Source of the DNA: Pomphorhynchus laevis
Lineage: Eukaryota > Acanthocephala > Palaeacanthocephala > Echinorhynchida > Pomphorhynchidae
DNA length: 64,000 nucleotides
Assembly: GCA_012934845.2 (NCBI GenBank)
Contig: WNNJ02000704.1
Location: 111,069 to 175,068 of the forward strand
Direction: 5' to 3'
The notes under the pieces were generated by a model. The model was given only the letters and a program-made list of their open reading frames with translations. It was not told the origin of the DNA and did not search any database. Position 1 is the stretch's first letter. The number at the start of each line of letters is the position of its first letter. Of this stretch, positions 54,968-64,000 are shown piece by piece. The translations under genes were made by a program, and so were the position numbers.

Positions 54968-56262
54968 AACGGTATTTCAAGTTCGAGTTTCTTTTTAAAA
55001 TTGGAATTAAACACACATTGTGAGAGAAAAATTATATATTTTTTGTCGATGTCTAGTACACGTTCTACAATTTAAGAATGATAAACGATATCGTGTAAAT
55101 GCCCACCGCGGGAACGCTTACAGACGTCAATCCTTTTGCCGAAATTTTCAATTACATTTCGGCATATTTGTGGTTCTATCTCCTTAATTTCGCGCCGAAT
55201 GTTGTCTTTTAGTGTTTCAATTGATTCTGGTTTTTAGCATAAACCCTGTCTTTAAGATGGCTCCACAGAAAATAATCCAAAGGTGTTAAATCTGGAGATC
55301 TTGGGGGCCAATTTGCGTCTGCATTTCGAGAGAGTATTCTTCCCTTGAATTTCGATTCCAATAGCTTTATTGTTTCATTGACTGTATGGCATGTCGCACC
55401 GTCCTGTTAAAACCACATATCCTATATATCCATGCCATCAACAATTGGGTAAAAGAAAGTTGTGAGCATTTCCCGATATCTCAGTCCGTTGACGGTAAGC
55501 GCATTTCTATATGCGTTCTCGAAGAAAAACGGTCTAATGACTCCACCATACCAAAATGTGCACAAAACAGTTACACGAGAGGAGTGTAGTGGCTTCTCTA
55601 CATACTGCCGTGGATTTTCCAGTGCCCGAATCCAGCAATTCTGTTTGTTCACATAGCCATTCAAATGAAAATGGGCTTCATCTGTAAAGATGATTTTTTC
55701 AGCAAAATCATGAGATTGTTGCTGAACAAAATCAGAGAATTGTCGACGTTGTTGATGGTCGTTCGGCTTCAACTCTTGCACCATCTGAATTTCGTAAGGC
55801 TTTAGAACTAAGTCCTGACGCAAAATTCTCCATGTTGTGGTTGCAGATAGGCCCAATTGCTGTGAACGTCGTTCAATCGATAAATTTTTATCTTCCTTGA
55901 TGCTTTCGCGAACAGCAGCGATATTTTTAGCTGAACGCATCGGACGATTGTGCTCTGATGTACTTCTGTCTTGTAACGATTCAGTCGACTCAAATTTTTC
56001 GACCAACTTCCTTATTCCTGGCTCCGTAGGACGATTATATCGACCAAAAATGTGGACAATTTTGTGAAATGTTGTTTTTACTGCTCTACCATTTTCGTAG
56101 TGGATTTTTATTATGTTTATACGGTAATCAAGCGAAATACAATCCATTTCAGTAAATCGTGAACCTTCTACTTGATATTTGGAAAAAATAAGTCTTTTTG
56201 AAACAGTGATAGTCGTCAGTACAATACATTTTTTAAAACAAACTCGAATTTGAAAGACCCTG
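54968..56262 (-). mobile_element. Mariner element, DD41D (rosa type)
   Basis: 1295 bp. The terminal repeats match over about 32 bp with several mismatches (CAGGGTCTTTCAAATTCGAG at the 56262 end; AACGGTATTTCAAGTTCGAG at the 54968 end), and TA dinucleotides flank both sides (54966-54967 and 56263-56264). It sits at the edge of the inverted host segment 56265-56965; the matching site at 43.66 kb has no insertion. Confidence 0.9.
55077..56147 (-). pseudogene. Mariner transposase, inactivated
   Basis: A 241-codon frame starts at ATG 56147 with the N-terminal helix-turn-helix region (IIKIHYENGRAVKTTFHKIV; LSIERRSQQLGLSATTTWRI). The first catalytic Asp is in FTDEAHFHLNG. A TAG at 55422 and a TAA shortly after precede the second Asp in QQDGATCHT, in which the first Gln codon has become the TAA. 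The third Asp is in TPLDYFLW. There are 41 residues between the second and third Asp, hence DD41D. A further one-base frame change lies after VYAKNQ, and the original end (GGHLHDIVYHS) is at about 55077. Transposase would cut and paste at TA; this copy cannot be made. Confidence 0.9.
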
Positions 56263-56264
56263 TA

Positions 56265-56965
56265 TATTGCTTTAAAGTTAAGATAAAAATTAATAAAATT
56301 TTAGTGGAAATAATATGATATACATTCTATGGTTTTATAAATCCAAAATATTTCTGCAGTTTTTCAATTTAACAGTATAAACCAAAATATGGTTACATCT
56401 TTTTAGAAAAAAGTGTAAACCAAAATAAGGTTACATCCTTTCAGTATAATAGCAATATAATTTCAAAATGTGGTTAGTTGCTAGTACCTGCAAATATAAC
56501 TTATAAGTTATAAATATAACATGTCAAAAAACATATAATGGTTACTTACTAGAACCATAAGTAAAATTAGTATGATTGAAGTATAATCAGGTATTGATTT
56601 AATTGAACGTTTAAGTGCCAATTGACGTATATTAATGGACTGACCAACATATATATAAACTGACCGACCTGTAAAAACTGACTAACCTGTTCTTCGTTTC
56701 CTCAAAGTATATATCTAGCAATGACTTGCAAAATTCTTCATCTGTATGATATATTGAGCACAATGACTTTATACCAGTTAACAAATTCATTATCTTTAAA
56801 ATGTTTGGGAATATAGATTTAGAATTTAGAAACTTTGGGAATATAGATTTAGAATTTAGCAACTTTTTTCAGAATAACTGAATGCGTTGCTTAAAGTAGA
56901 ATTGCAGTTTAATATGTTTAATGATTATTTGCTATTGTTTCGATAAAATCTATAGAAACTAAGTA
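56265..56965 (-). repeat. Inverted copy of the host gene 1 segment, with duplicate exon
   Basis: Reverse complement of 42961-43670. The exon copy (56793-56687, minus strand) keeps its acceptor and donor (GTTAGT) and an open frame differing by a single Met-to-Thr change. It lies about 400 bp upstream of host gene 2 exon 1 but points the other way. No partner exons are seen on this strand. Confidence 0.88.
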
Positions 56966-57200
56966 AGGATTATAATTAGGATTATTTTAAATTATTATAA
57001 TATCTTTATTTATTTTAAATAGATATTTAAAATTATAATTTAGTAATTAGACTTTTATCAAAGGTAAAAAATGTAAAGTTTTTTATTTTCTGCAATTCTT
57101 GCCATCATGTACCTTAATTATTTTTCATTAAAATTCATTAAACAAAAGATCTTAATATATATCCATATTTACATCAATCAAATTGGCATTTTGTGTTTAG

Positions 57201-60200
57201 ATAGCATTATCAAGAACAATTCGGTCGATGGAACACGAAGTTATTCCTCCAAATCATGATGATGCATTTACTATGAAATCGTTTGGCAATCTGCTCGTTC
57301 AACTTAAGTCTAAATCAGGTGATATGTACTATCCACGAATTTTGCAGGAATCCGAATTTATTCAAAGTGCCAAATTGTGTTGTGCAGGGATACAAATAAA
57401 TATCTTGAGTAGGCACGATAAAGAAAATATTCCTTTCATAATCCGAAATTACCTCGATTATCCCAGTTCTGAAGAATATTCAAGTGATATTAGAGAATGT
57501 TGCACATTAATGCGTCTTATTGATTCCTTTATCAAAAGTTTACTGTATCCATATTGGATTAAATCATGTCTAAGACATGCTCGAGCAATCGCACTTAAAT
57601 ATCTCTTTAATTATACTTGCACTGGTCTTATTACATTGTCTGAATGTTTGAAAAATCATTTACAGACATTAAGGTTATAATAATCAGTAGTTGTTTACCT
57701 TTTTGAAATAACCTAAGCTTTAGATTCGTTAATGCAATGCTTGACGATCTACGCGAATTAGAAAAAAATGACGCAGTCGATACATTTTTCGCGGCTGTTA
57801 TTGTTTTGGCTCACATTTCCTTTTCGCAAAATTTAAATTGTTACACTGCATTCAAACCATCGGTTCTTTATAATGAAATATCACAGTTCCTTATTCACAG
57901 AGCTTGGAATATCTGCGACAGGTATTTTTAAACACTTGCAAAGACGTTCCTAAATAAATGTTATCTTATAATAGTACAAAATTATGACATGAAATTATAA
58001 TTAAAATTATAAAATTATAGTAAGCCCTTGACATAAAATTATATTTTCACATACAATTATGTTGTATGCATTAGATATGTTTTTATACAAAGCAAAATGT
58101 TTGTTGCATATGTTTTGTTCATATGTTTCATATTTTTTGCTCACGAGTACTCTGCATTGTGATGGATTAGTTGGATTGGGGGATTGCCTACCTAGACAGA
58201 GCTAGGTGTAGGAAGGTTTCCCTTTCCGCCACCAGTTCCGTCCAGGGTATGTACTTGCCCCTGGGCAGCATCTTCATTTCCCGTTATGGAGGCCTTTCCG
58301 GACTTGGACTTGAGCAGTTTGCCAACCTTCAATGGAGGCACGGTGTGGGCCGAAGCCCCCCCCCGTTTCTTTGATACTGGAATCGTTGAAGGAGGGAACG
58401 TAGGAGTTGAATATAACAGAGCAAAATTACTTGTGAGGAGCTGCTCCATTTGTCTCAACATAGATTGTTTTTGAGCGTCGAGAAGATGTATGATGTCCTT
58501 GTCCGACATTCTACCGCTGGTATCTGCATAGCTGTCAGGAGTTTTTATTGTCGGTGAATTACAGAATTTTATCCGATAGGCCTTAAAGGCCTCACACCTC
58601 CTAGACCAGGATGGATGCGGACCATTACAGTTTACACACGGCGGGTTAGATGAACACTGACCCCCGATGTCTATATATTTTTTAGAAGAGCAAAATCCAC
58701 AAATCTTCTCTTCCTTCAAAGCAAAATATTTGTTTCATATTTTCTGTCAATGCACGATGTAATAGATACGCAATATACAATTCATTATAATGCGTAAATT
58801 AATTATTTTTAATTTTAAAGGCGCGATTGGTCAACGGATATTCCTCTTGTTTAAAATTATTTCAAATAACAATTAAATACCAATCAAATAGAAATTGTTT
58901 CTTCTAAATATTGCAATTGTCGCAAATTTTATAACTTTCAGATATCGTTTTTAATATTATAAAATATATGATATGTCATATTGTATTATATAATCAACTA
59001 TTCTAGTATACAAAATATGTATTTTATAATTATCGTTTAGCATGCTTGTTAATATCCTTAGCTTAATATATGCTTTAAACTCAAAGTTTTTGTTTTTACT
59101 TTTCAACAAATTAATTAATTTGTCTGTTGATAGTTCCAATAACAATTAATTTTTTAAACACCACGTCTTTCCAAAATTAATAGAAATAATATAATAATAT
59201 TAATATTAATTATAATGCAATACTATTCGGTGCTGAATTTGTTTTTCTCACAGAAATAAAACTTATTTATTCGATGTTTGTGCTATTTCACTTTGACTTT
59301 TTCTTTGAAATTGGAGTTATATAGAATTACCATTTTCTAGAGTTATCGAGTACCACCTAGACGAAGTCGACGACATCCATCTTACTAAAAATTCGTTGTA
59401 CGTAATTTTAAATGCTTAGATTATACATTTGAAATTTGAAATAGAGAGTCATCGTCTAAATATAAAGGATTTATAGAAAGAATAAATTATCTTTTGAGAA
59501 CATTGAAAAAAATTCGTCATTTGGAAAACGTTTCAAAGCTAGCTAACTTCCAGGTAAGGATCATTATATCCTCATAAGTTTTTTTATCATAATTTAATTT
59601 ATTATCTATAATTAATTATTTTAATTAGACATCTTATAAGTTTAGATTATGATATTATTTGTAATATTATGGGAGTTTTGTGATATTCTAAAGCAATTTC
59701 TTTAACGAGCAAAGATATTTTCACTATTATCCACAATTATCCAATTTTTTATTTATACAAAGTAACCACATAATTTTAATTAAAACAATATCTTAAATAT
59801 CTAAAATATCTTTATTTAAATATTTATCTTAAATATTTGTGTAAATTTTATAATCGGTTTATTTAAAACGTAAAATTTACAGTTCTAGAAAAATGTAATT
59901 TTGTATGAATAAATTAAATAAATTTAAATTAATAAAATAAAGTTTAATTTAAATTTTAATCATATTGTCAAATTAGGCAATATGATTAAAAGCTATGCCA
60001 TTTTAAATCACAATTTTATGTTCCAATTAAATTTACTTGTGCAAATCGCATTTATTGATTGAATAGTTCAAATATGAAGCTAACGTTTAACTAGTAGGTG
60101 ATGGAAGTTAAAATCACAAAATTTTTTATTTTCTGACTTCGTTTAATTTCAAGCTCTTGTCAAATGATTCGGGTGTTTTTAAAATTTTATTTTCAGACTT

Positions 60201-61248
60201 CGTTTAATTTCGAGCTCTTGTCAAATGATTCGGGTGTTTTTAAAATTTTATTTTTAGACTTCGTTTAATTTCAAGCTCTTGTCAAATGATTTGGGTGTTT
60301 TGATCGACATTTTGTCGTGAATGTATCAAATAATTTTTAATTTTATCTTTTAAACTTGAAGTTTTTAAGTGTTTGTAAAACAATTGCAAAATTCTTCTGG
60401 TTGTGGCACAATATTATCCTCACAGGTATTGTTCCTATTCTTGATACAGCAGGACGCTAATAATCAATTTTGCTGGGTCTCATCAGATGATGACCCAGAC
60501 CTACATTTCACGTTTCGACCTTTATTATCTGCTTACTCCGTACACTGGTGATGATCGTCTATGAACTCAGGACGTCAGTATCTTGATTCAACGCTACATC
60601 TACTTGGCTGGTTGCTTCAGTTGTGTAGATATACATTGATGTATATTACTTCATTGCAAGTGGCAGCATGAAAAACAGTGATCCGGCTAGTGGATCACAC
60701 ACATAGGGTAGGTTTCTAATTGATCGTTAGAATACGATCCCCTACCGAAAGTAATATAAAACAATGTATATCTACACAACTGAAACAGCCAGCCAAGTAG
60801 ATGTAGCGTTGAATCGCGATAGAGACGTCCTGAGTTCAAATCCGATCAGCATCAGTGTACGGAGAAAGCAGATAATAAGGGTCGAAACGTGAAATGTTTA
60901 TCTGTGTTAGCTGCTGATGAGACCTGTCCAGGCTCATTAGTAGCGTCCCGCTGTATCAAAAATAGGAACAATACATGTGAGAATAATATTGTCCCACAAC
61001 CAGAAGAATTTCAGCTTACAGATGCATTCAAGTTAAATAGCAAAATTGTTTTACAACTGCATGTATTTCTACTAAAAAATAACATATATCTAATAAGCGA
61101 TAGTAACATTTTCGTTCATGTTCGTGCGAATGGCCGTCATTACTATATGAATTACCCACTATGTCACATTATTCAAATGTTTCATTGTCATGTATTAGCC
61201 ACAATATTACCCTCTGGTCTTATATGCCGAATGCATAGTTATTTTTGA
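57201..61248 (+). CDS. Host gene 2, last five exons (product unknown)
   Basis: Exons 57201-57673, 57724-57921, 59341-59401, 59449-59553 and 61015-61248 (stop TGA 61246-61248). All introns are GT...AG and phases match at every junction (2, 2, 0, 0). Introns 1 and 3 are 50 and 47 bp. The joined protein is about 356 residues from the first exon listed, which follows an acceptor, so the true N-terminus lies upstream. Text includes DAFTMKSFGNLLVQLKSKSG, FIKSLLYPYWIKSCLRHARA, DAVDTFFAAVIVLAHISFSQ and SKYKGFIERINYLLRTLKKI. I do not recognise a domain. Intron 2 carries an antisense retrotransposon fragment; intron 4 carries tandem repeats and a large fold-back. The donor of exon 1 (GTTATA) is weak. 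Confidence 0.6.
58150..58735 (-). pseudogene. Family E-related ORF1 fragment in intron 2 of host gene 2
   Basis: Minus-strand frame 58719-58192 with zinc-knuckle text CGFCSSKKYIDIGGQC and PPCVNCNGPHPSWSRRCEAF, then a region rich in Thr/Pro and VSKKRGGAS. The knuckle pattern is that of non-LTR ORF1/gag proteins, and VSKKR-GAS is shared with E1 ORF1. It is open for 175 codons. A C run at 58363-58371 marks a possible indel site. Confidence 0.65.
58740..59340. other. Intronic AT-rich stretch of host gene 2
   Basis: Remainder of intron 2; no gene or known repeat recognised. Confidence 0.4.
60125..60310. repeat. 60-bp tandem repeat, three copies, in intron 4
   Basis: Unit GACTTCGTTTAATTTCAAGC + TCTTGTCAAATGATTCGGGT + GTTTTTAAAATTTTATTTTC, three copies with single-base differences (CAAGC/CGAGC; TTCGGG/TTTGGG). 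Confidence 0.9.
60380..61013. repeat. Large fold-back in the last intron of host gene 2
   Basis: Left arm about 60380-60650 and right arm about 60745-61013 are inverted copies with mismatches, around a loop of about 100 bp. The right arm reaches the acceptor and the first bases of the last exon: its outermost part (CCAGAAGAATTT) and text from inside the exon (AAAATTGTTTTACAA, 61055-61070) are mirrored at 60375-60400 with a deletion of about 34 bp. So the arm includes host exon sequence. Confidence 0.75.
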
Positions 61249-61249
61249 T

Positions 61250-61560
61250 TTTCTGTTTTAGTTCGATAGCAGTATCTGCAATGTTTTTACTAAAGACCGA
61301 GTAATATCATGGTATGGTTTACTATGAGTTACTGATGGTCATAATTCTTTGTTCTTTTCTATTTAAAGTAGACCAATATACAGCAGCTTTAATCACAACG
61401 ATACGGTATAAAGTGACTTTTAAGATTTGACTTTAAATTTGTTCATTTATATACGTAGTGGTTTTTAAGTTAACAAATTTAGTTTTTTTTCGGTAATGGT
61501 CATTACAATTTTTAAACATCGACCAACTATTATTTGATCAATAATTAATCAACAATTACT
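61250..61560. other. 3' flank of host gene 2
   Basis: No gene seen. Contains TTAAAGT and AT-rich sequence up to the PLE fragment; no clear AATAAA signal. Confidence 0.4.
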
Positions 61561-61565
61561 ATTTA

Positions 61566-62090
61566 GGTAAGTGAACAAATTTATCCAGGTAGCGTTATTC
61601 TTAATAAAACCAATATTAATGATAAAGAAGGTGTATATCTAGATATGAACATTAAATTAACATTAACTAAAACTACTATTAATTTATATCGTAAAGATGA
61701 CATATTTAAATTTACAAGAAACATATTTTTGCATGAGCATTCATGCATACCATATAATATAAAATATAATACATTAAATAATGAAATTTTAAGAATTGCA
61801 ACAATATGTAATGATATTGGCTTTCTTCAAAATCATTTAAATAATTTAATAGATACATATTTTAAACTAGGTTACTATAAAAATAACATCAAGCAGAAAA
61901 TAGTAAAATATATAAATCAACACAATAATATAAAGAATAAATTTAAACTCTTAAGTGGCAAATTTTTATGGATGGATAATAAATAATATACTTTGTATTA
62001 GAATAAGATACTAGATAGTTTTATCAGAGGAAATACATCATTAGCATGTATTTGGCCCAGCTGCTGTTTTTGGTAGAGGAGTTAGTTAAT
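61566..62090 (+). pseudogene. PLE RT C-terminal fragment (P3)
   Basis: VSEQIYPGSVILNKTNINDK joins the same C-terminal frame as P2 and runs open to LLSGKFLWMDNK and TAA at 61984-61986. The 3' flank (GATACTAGATAGTTTTATCA, then CATCATTAGCATG) matches the other PLE copies. It starts just after RT motif C. Confidence 0.85.
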
Positions 62091-62125
62091 ATTAATTAAT
62101 ATTAATTAATTAATTAATTAATTTT
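62085..62125. repeat. Short TTAA/ATTA microsatellite
   Basis: Repeated TTAATTAA-type text at the PLE 3' boundary. Confidence 0.7.
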
Positions 62126-62277
62126 TTTATTATTTAACTAGAATTTTTAAAAAATTCAATTTTGCTGAATTGATTATAAACATTATAAATACAGAATTAA
62201 GTTTTTCTTTTCTGTTTTAGATACTCTAAAATTTACAAAAATCTATAAATGATCAAGTTCATTCCAATCGAGAAAAT

Positions 62278-62408
62278 AATATAAAATATAATACATTAAA
62301 TAATGAAATTTTAAGAATTGCAACAATTTGTAATGATATTGGATTTCTTCAAAATCATTTAGGTTACTATAAAAATAAAATCAAACAGAAAATAGCAAAA
62401 TATATATT
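62278..62408 (+). pseudogene. PLE RT fragment with internal deletion (P4)
   Basis: Matches 61761-61910 (YNTLNNEILRIATICNDIGF) but lacks about 30 bases between CATTTA and GGTTACTATAAAAA. Confidence 0.8.
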
Positions 62409-62589
62409 ACGTATTGATGGGAATTTAATTATTAATATTAATTTACAACAAATTGAGCCGAAGCTCTTTACTAGTAGCATAACAAGAAATGAAGTATAAA
62501 AATAGTCAGTAATCAAAATACGAAATACCGCAAATTCCAACGTTGTTTTGAAAACGAAGATTTATCGTACAGTAAAGTGCAAAAACTGG

Positions 62590-62935
62590 AAGCATTAGAC
62601 GACAAGCCCACTAAAACTGATAAAAATTATCATACTGATAAAAAATAATCCCGCAGATGAATTTAGAATGAAGAAGGAAGTCGAGCAGATGTACGAAGGG
62701 AGCGAATTCCAAACAAGAAGAGCAGCATCAGGAAAGGAACGGAGGTGGTAATTTGTCGAATAATTTGGAGTGTAGAGAAGGGAATGAGATGATCTTAAGG
62801 AATTTGGAGTGTAGAAGAGAAGGGAATGAGATGATCTTAAGGATAAAGAAGCCGGACGATATTCATCGAGATATGGAAGATGTAAGTATGAAGGGGAATT
62901 GCAATGCAGTACACGATGGCTGAGGATAATCAATC
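62590..62935 (-). pseudogene. CR1/L2-like 3' coding fragment, family C-like
   Basis: Minus strand SHRVLHCNSPSYLHLPYLDE then a tail with LLVWNSLP. A segment of about 45 bp (NSLRSSHSLL.YTPN) is tandemly doubled at 62757-62845. No 3' hairpin remains. Confidence 0.7.
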
Positions 62936-62939
62936 GAAA

Positions 62940-64000
62940 CTGGACACAATGGATAATTGTTGGTTACCAATGGCTAATTGTTTTTTAGCTTAACTTTATG
63001 ATTGGTAATAAAGCTGACTTAACCTTAAAATTAACATAAACAAAATTCATTGATTATAACAACATTTTTTATTTATTTTTTTTAAGTTTTGTACAACATA
63101 AATTATGTTTGCAATTTATTGTTTAAAATGTTTTGGTTTCCTCTATTTTGTTATTTTATTTCTTCATTTTTATTGTTTTATTATGAATACATATATTTTG
63201 TACTTTTGCTGCGGTCCCTACAAACGAAAATGTTACATGAACAATTTTAAACAATGATTTTGATTCCAGCATCAAAGTACAAACCGACAAGAAACTTTAT
63301 TTATGTGACATTTTTTCATTTTTATGTTAATTTCATGAAGATGCTAGTAGTTACAAAAGAAATATCAACCGGATAGTTCTTAGATATTTAGAAAAAAATT
63401 AAATATTTTTAAGTTTTTCATAAAACATGCTTCAAGCAAAAAATGTAATCTTTTAAACAATATTGCTAAATATGGTTGTGGGTAAATAATATTAAACGGA
63501 TAAATAAAAGTTAAAATTAATAATTATTAATTATTAGTAATATTTAGATATTACTCAACGCACAGACACAAATTCAATATTTTTTGAACAGTAGGTTTGA
63601 ACGGTTCAATGATTTATTTTGGTTAATATTTTTTATCTATAGATGATACCAGAGATGACGTTGATTCAACACTAGGTTGTGTGATTTATATTCATATAAT
63701 TTATACTTTTAACATTCATTAGACAGTATATTGGACTTCTTAAGTATTTGCCCTATTGCTCCGAATCTACGAAAGTATTGGACTAAGATCGGTAATTGTT
63801 TACTAAATGAGTTTTTATATAAGTATATTTATCAGTCTAGATAATTGTAATTGAAAACAATTTCTACTTTAATTCTTTAATAATTCTAATACATCGTCTG
63901 TTATATAAAGTCAATTCAAAAATTATGAGTTATAAAAATATTAAATAAAATTCTTATCAAATTTAAATTTTACTTTATTATATAAATAATTAATTATTAT
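62940..64000. other. AT-rich end of the window
   Basis: No gene, RNA or recognisable repeat seen over the last 1 kb. Confidence 0.5.

Noticed and set aside
60470-60940. CUGAUGA and GGUCGAAAC boxes in the fold-back as a hammerhead
   Set aside because: The boxes are in reverse order with GGUC/GACC pairing only; I could not form stems I and III convincingly.

Overview
This is an AT-rich eukaryotic nuclear window, most likely from an arthropod: hosts genes have 47-bp and 54-bp introns, and the repeats include a DD41D (rosa-type) mariner, a Mag-like Ty3/gypsy element with 99-bp LTRs, CR1/L2-like and other non-LTR elements, and Penelope-like elements (PLEs) with hammerhead ribozyme motifs. No bacterial operon, tRNA, rRNA or CRISPR array was seen. 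The species cannot be named from the sequence.

Layout. 1-9.3 kb is a mosaic of broken CR1/L2-like copies (here called families A, B and C) on both strands plus an RTE-like reverse transcriptase (RT) fragment. 9.4-9.7 kb is a 16-bp minisatellite. 10.6-13.0 kb holds more non-LTR pieces and an open 268-codon frame that looks like a restriction-like endonuclease (RLE) retrotransposon tail. 13.0-21.6 kb is a three-level nest: a minus-strand non-LTR element (D) split by a Mag-like gypsy element (5-bp target duplication CTAAT), itself split by a Tc1/IS630-type DNA transposon whose ends are long arrays of a 22-bp repeat (target TA). 21.6-25.6 kb is the most complete copy of family A (ORF1, overlapping ORF2, 3' hairpin). 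25.6-32.9 kb carries an RLE-type RT piece, a gypsy gag/protease piece and two copies of a second non-LTR family (E).

33.0-42.8 kb is PLE territory: an intronless p62-like gene (PB1 plus ZZ) at 33.9-35.0 kb, then a palindrome of about 5 kb (36.3-41.3 kb) whose 2.2-kb arms each carry a PLE RT, and then GIY-YIG endonuclease pieces in opposite orientations. Several hammerhead motifs lie here.

43.1-46.0 kb and 57.2-61.2 kb each hold the 3' part of a multi-exon plus-strand host gene that I assembled from splice sites with matching codon phases; I cannot name either product. A complete hammerhead ribozyme with a GUC cleavage site lies antisense, 96 bp past the stop codon of the first gene. One exon of the first gene is present again, inverted, at 56.7 kb next to the second gene. 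Between them are family-E copies, snap-back hairpins and the mariner. Inverted snap-back duplications with very short loops recur through the window, mostly at or inside mobile-element copies.
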